Source of the DNA: an uncultured Eubacteriales bacterium
GTDB taxonomy: Bacteria; Bacillota; Clostridia; Christensenellales; Borkfalkiaceae
DNA: 64,000 nucleotides
NCBI GenBank assembly: GCA_902767225.1
Contig: CACXGN010000005.1
Coordinates: forward strand, 1 to 64,000
Direction: 5' to 3'
Made by a program: the position numbers and the translations under genes. Below the pieces are notes generated by a model. That model saw nothing but the letters and a program-made list of their open reading frames with translations. It was not told the origin of the DNA and did no database searches. The number at the start of each line of letters is the position of its first letter. The first letter of the stretch is position 1. Below are positions 60,885-64,000 of this stretch, piece by piece.

Positions 60885-62660
60885 TTATCCTTGATTTTCC
60901 AAAAATTCCGTAAAATACTCTTTGATTTTTTCGACTTTGAATTTCGACAATTCGTCGCTTTCTGACGAAACGCCGAAATATACTTTTATCTTCGGTTCGG
61001 TGCCGCTCGGTCTTATCGCGCACCAACCGCTATTTTCAAGTTCAAAATATAAAACGTTGCTCTTTGGTAAGGTTAGTTTGACCTTTTCGCCAGTTTTTAT
61101 ATCTTTTCTTTCGGATAGGTTATAGTCACGAACGGCTATAACCTTATCTTCGCCGACTTTTATAGGCGTATCAACCCTTAACTTTTCGATAAGACTTTTG
61201 ATCTTTTCCGCGCCCGAAACACCCGGCATAGTTACGCTGATTATCCCTTCTTTATAATACCCGTATTTACGGAAGATATTATCCATTTGTTCGGGCAAAG
61301 TTAAACCTTTATCCAGATAGTAGCACGCCGCTTCGCATAGTGCCGCGACCGCCATTACCCCGTCTTTATCTCGAGAGTGAGTGCCCACCAAACAGCCGTA
61401 ACTTTCTTCATACCCAAAAAGGTATTTATAAGCGTATTTTTCCGCCGAATATTTTCCGCCGTTTTTTGAAATCGCGTCTTCAAAAAGTTTTATCTGCTCG
61501 CCGATAAACTTAAATCCCGTCAGCGTTTCTATTACCGAAACGCCGTAAAATTCGGCAATTTTATACGCCATTTTAGATGAGACGATCGTGGTTACTATTG
61601 CCCCGTCGCATCTATTTTCGGGCAGCATATTAAGTTCTTGCATTCTTGAAAGTTCGTATTCGGCGATTAAAAGTCCGCTCATATTCCCCGTAAAGGAAAC
61701 ATAACTATTCGTTCTTTTATCTAAGGCATAAACTCCCAACCTATCCGAATCGGGATCGGTAGCAAGAACGATATCCGCCTTAACTTTTTCGGCAAGAGAA
61801 AGAGCCAGCGTAAAAGCAGACGCGTTTTCGGGATTAGGTGATTTTAATGTCGGAAAGTTTCCGTCCGGCGCTTCCTGTTCTTTAACCACGAAAACCTTTT
61901 TAAAACCTAATTCGCTTAAAAGTCTTCTGACGGGAAGATTGCCCGCGCCGTTTAATGGCGTGTATACTATCGTAAAATCTTCGGCGTGCTTTTTTATAAC
62001 TTCTTTATCGATTATGTTATTTTTAAGTTCGGCGATATATTTATCGTCCAACTCTTTGCCGATAACCGTTAAAAGCCCGAGTTTTTCAGCGGATTTTCTG
62101 TCCATCGTTTTGACCGAGCCGAAATCTTTTACCAAGTGAACGCTTTCCATTATAAGTTTATCGTATGGCGCAACAACTTGTCCGCCGTCCGACCAGAATA
62201 CTTTATACCCGTTATACTCTGGCGGATTATGGCTTGCCGTTATTTCAACCCCAGCCGTAGCGGAAAGCGCACGGACTGAAAAAGAAAGTTCGGGAACAGG
62301 GCGCAAAATGTCAAAAAGATATACCTTTATTCCGTTTGCGCATAAAGTCAGCGCCGTAACTAAGGCAAACTCCGGCGACTTATTCCTGCTGTCGAACGCA
62401 ACGACGACAGATCCGCCTTTAACGGTTTTATTTATAAAGTCAGCAAGCCCCTGCGTCGCTCTCGATACGGTATATTTATTCATTCTGTTTCTGCCTGCGC
62501 CGATAATTCCGCGCATACCGCCCGTGCCGAAAGAAAGGTCTTTATAAAACCTGTCTTCAAGTTCGCTTTCGTCTTTTATGCTTTTTAGTTCGATCTTGGT
62601 TTGTTCGTCAAAAACTTCCGAATTAAGCCATTTTTTATATTCTGTTTCCCACTCTTTCAA
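60885..62660 (-). CDS. Phosphomannomutase/phosphoglucomutase (PgcA type)
   Basis: A 591-residue alpha-phosphohexomutase that moves phosphate between C6 and C1 of mannose or glucose. The phosphoserine is in TASHNPPEYNGYKVFWSDGG (about 141-160), the Mg2+ loop in ATDPDSDRLGV (about 300-310), and the phosphate loop in RPSGTEPKIKVYF near the end. The size fits the long PgcA/YhxB group. The start is TTG at 62660, overlapping the ManC stop by 4 bp (TTGA), with AGAGG upstream. It links the isomerase and guanylyltransferase steps of GDP-mannose synthesis. Confidence 0.92.
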   Translation of the reverse strand: MKEWETEYKKWLNSEVFDEQTKIELKSIKDESELEDRFYKDLSFGTGGMRGIIGAGRNRMNKYTVSRATQGLADFINKTVKGGSVVVAFDSRNKSPEFALVTALTLCANGIKVYLFDILRPVPELSFSVRALSATAGVEITASHNPPEYNGYKVFWSDGGQVVAPYDKLIMESVHLVKDFGSVKTMDRKSAEKLGLLTVIGKELDDKYIAELKNNIIDKEVIKKHAEDFTIVYTPLNGAGNLPVRRLLSELGFKKVFVVKEQEAPDGNFPTLKSPNPENASAFTLALSLAEKVKADIVLATDPDSDRLGVYALDKRTNSYVSFTGNMSGLLIAEYELSRMQELNMLPENRCDGAIVTTIVSSKMAYKIAEFYGVSVIETLTGFKFIGEQIKLFEDAISKNGGKYSAEKYAYKYLFGYEESYGCLVGTHSRDKDGVMAVAALCEAACYYLDKGLTLPEQMDNIFRKYGYYKEGIISVTMPGVSGAEKIKSLIEKLRVDTPIKVGEDKVIAVRDYNLSERKDIKTGEKVKLTLPKSNVLYFELENSGWCAIRPSGTEPKIKVYFGVSSESDELSKFKVEKIKEYFTEFLENQG

Positions 62661-63727
62661 AGGAGTTCCTCTCTATTATTTTCAGATAGTTTATCTACAA
62701 TTTTTTTAACGTTTTGCGCTTGATCTTTTGCGCATACCATAACTGCGTCTGCTGTTTCAACGACGATAAGGTTATCTACTCCTAAAAGCGAAATCTGCCT
62801 TCCGGAAGAGAAAACCACGCAATCTTTACTGTCTATTATCATAGTATCGCCGACAGAAATATTGCCGCTATCATCTTTATCCTTTATAGCGCCTAGCATA
62901 TCGAAACTTCCAACGTCGCTCCAACCGAATTCGCCGGGGACTACTAAAATATCGTTTGATTTTTCCATTATGCCGTAATCTATCGAAATTTTTCGCATAA
63001 GAGGATAAACTTCTTCGGTAACCGATTTTTCATTTTCGGTCCCTATCGCGCTTTCGATTTTTTTAAGATCCGAATAGATATCCGGCAAAAGTTTTTTAAA
63101 TTTTTCCAGAATAAGCGACGCCCTAAACACGAAAACGCCGGCGTTCCAAACGTATTTTCCGCTTTCGAAATATTTTTTTGCCGTCTCTAAATCAGGTTTT
63201 TCAACAAACTTTTTAACAGGTTTAACGGCGCTTTCGCTATCTTCAAAATTTATATATCCGTATCCGGTTGCGGGGAAAGTGGGCGTTATCCCTATCGTAA
63301 CGATTTTATTTTCCGTATCGGCGGCAAAAATAGCCGTCTCTAAAATTTTAGAATAGGTTACTTCGTCTTTGATATACGCGTCGGATGGCGTTACAACCAT
63401 TATTCCGTCGCCTTTTTCTTTTAATATCTTAATCGCTGCATAGCCTATGCACGCCGCGGTGTTTCTTGCAGAAGGTTCGGATAAAACGTTTTTATCGGGA
63501 ATTCTGCCTTTATTGACCTTTATAACACCGCCCGTCTGAACGGCGTTTGTCACAACGAATATGTCGCGTAAAGCGGCAACCGACGAGATCCTATCGATCG
63601 TTTCATTTAACATAACGTCTTTACCGGTCAAATTCAAAAGTTGCTTTGGTGTCGCCTTTCTTGAAAGCGGCCAAAACCTTGTTCCGCCGCCACCCGCTAA
63701 TATTACGCCGAATACTTTACTGCTCAT
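62657..63727 (-). CDS. manC: Mannose-1-phosphate guanylyltransferase
   Basis: 356 residues; it makes GDP-mannose from mannose 1-phosphate and GTP. The nucleotide loop GGGGTRFWPLSRKATPKQLL (residues 12-31), TPSDAYI, FVEKPD and GEFGWSDVGSF (about 262-272) are all intact. It is the single-domain form without an isomerase domain. The canonical T and W-S-D-V residues here contrast with the altered ones in the fusion protein at 58629, so this copy may be the main guanylyltransferase. Ribosome site weak; 3 bp after the previous gene. Confidence 0.93.
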   Translation of the reverse strand: MSSKVFGVILAGGGGTRFWPLSRKATPKQLLNLTGKDVMLNETIDRISSVAALRDIFVVTNAVQTGGVIKVNKGRIPDKNVLSEPSARNTAACIGYAAIKILKEKGDGIMVVTPSDAYIKDEVTYSKILETAIFAADTENKIVTIGITPTFPATGYGYINFEDSESAVKPVKKFVEKPDLETAKKYFESGKYVWNAGVFVFRASLILEKFKKLLPDIYSDLKKIESAIGTENEKSVTEEVYPLMRKISIDYGIMEKSNDILVVPGEFGWSDVGSFDMLGAIKDKDDSGNISVGDTMIIDSKDCVVFSSGRQISLLGVDNLIVVETADAVMVCAKDQAQNVKKIVDKLSENNREELL

Positions 63728-63729
63728 AC

Positions 63730-64000
63730 TTATTTTACCGTAACGTCTTTTACTAAATTATCGATATTTTGGGCGAAGTTAGAAAAAAGGAAGTTTTCCT
63801 TTACCCTTTTACTTGCCGCTTCGCCGTATTTTTTTGAAAGTTCTTTATCTTCGGCAAGTTTTTTAATCGCATCCGCAAAGGCTTGCGGGTTTGAGTTTTC
63901 AACTTCAAGCCCCGTCACATTATTAAGGGAAACGTAATTTACGCCGCTTCCAGCAATTGTGAAAGTAACTGCGGGTTTACCGTAATACATAGCCTCCGCA
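63730..64000 (-). CDS. Glycosyltransferase, GT4-type, C-terminal part (cut by window edge)
   Basis: Only the last 90 residues are inside the window; the frame is open to 64000. AEAMYYGKPAVTFTIAGSGVN carries the family's donor-site region, then VTGLEVENSNPQAFADAIKKLAED and an amphipathic C-terminal helix, as in GT4 glycosyltransferases. An internal ATG at 63990 is not the real start. It is co-transcribed with manC, 2 bp downstream, so probably another mannosyl- or related transferase of the same envelope glycan. Confidence 0.85.
   Translation of the reverse strand, partial: AEAMYYGKPAVTFTIAGSGVNYVSLNNVTGLEVENSNPQAFADAIKKLAEDKELSKKYGEAASKRVKENFLFSNFAQNIDNLVKDVTVK

Overview
The window looks like a chromosomal segment of an AT-rich, spore-forming Firmicute of the class Clostridia, probably an anaerobic, uncultured gut-type lineage. 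The evidence is a full-length spoIVA, a glgC/glgD pair, an indolepyruvate:ferredoxin oxidoreductase (an anaerobe enzyme), tRNA genes with encoded CCA, purine-rich ribosome binding sites, sigma-A promoters of the TTGACA-17-TATAAT type, and very AT-rich intergenic DNA. No phage, insertion sequence, CRISPR array or rRNA operon was seen. The genus cannot be read from the sequence.

Layout: 7-282, tRNA-Thr(UGU), tRNA-Tyr(GUA) and terminators. 284-2811 (-), a 4'-phosphopantetheinyl transferase, an rRNA methyltransferase and an Mrp-type Fe-S ATPase, from a promoter that appears to give a leaderless GTG-start mRNA. 2948-3490 (+), inorganic pyrophosphatase. 3528-12460 (-), an eight-gene operon for aromatic/2-oxo acid fermentation: Na+ symporter, PaaK, IorA, IorB, a second PaaK, ACT protein, amidohydrolase and aminotransferase. 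Its leader has an attenuator-like set of competing hairpins. 12667-15400 (-), purB and two half-size chromate-type transporters. 15750-20622 (+), leuS and a P-type ATPase. 20667-20894 (-), acpP.

20960-32407 (-) is a complete glycogen operon: pgi, glgB, glgC, glgD, glgA, glgP and a GH13 amylase. 32551-35178 (-) is valS. 35290-37866 (+) is an ABC importer of the NMT1/SsuA type. 37905-45489 (-) is an envelope, translation and sporulation operon: membrane protein, pncB, a DivIVA-like coiled-coil protein, lspA, rluD, der, plsY and spoIVA. 45605-47587 (-) holds glmM and a free-standing GlmU acetyltransferase half. 47895-49831 (+) holds a nucleosidase, an AlkD-like protein and an unknown membrane protein. 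49890-50513 (-) is a flavodoxin-like reductase, and 50646-50721 is tRNA-Thr(GGU).

50764-54983 is a surface-protein regulatory module: a Cthe_2159-like beta-helix lipoprotein, a divergent OmpR-type regulator whose mRNA looks leaderless, its histidine kinase, and an overlooked 32-residue ORF with its own promoter, apparent leaderless start and terminator. 55050-57577 is a divergent SIS-protein/nagA pair for amino-sugar catabolism. 57605-64000 (-) is a GDP-mannose and glycosyltransferase operon that continues past the window edge; it includes a nucleotidyltransferase-cupin-type I phosphomannose isomerase fusion.

The most unusual signals are three promoters whose predicted +1 falls on, or one base before, a start codon, the 32-residue gene made this way, and the competing-hairpin leader of the aromatic-acid operon. 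All RNA-level statements are inferred from sequence only.
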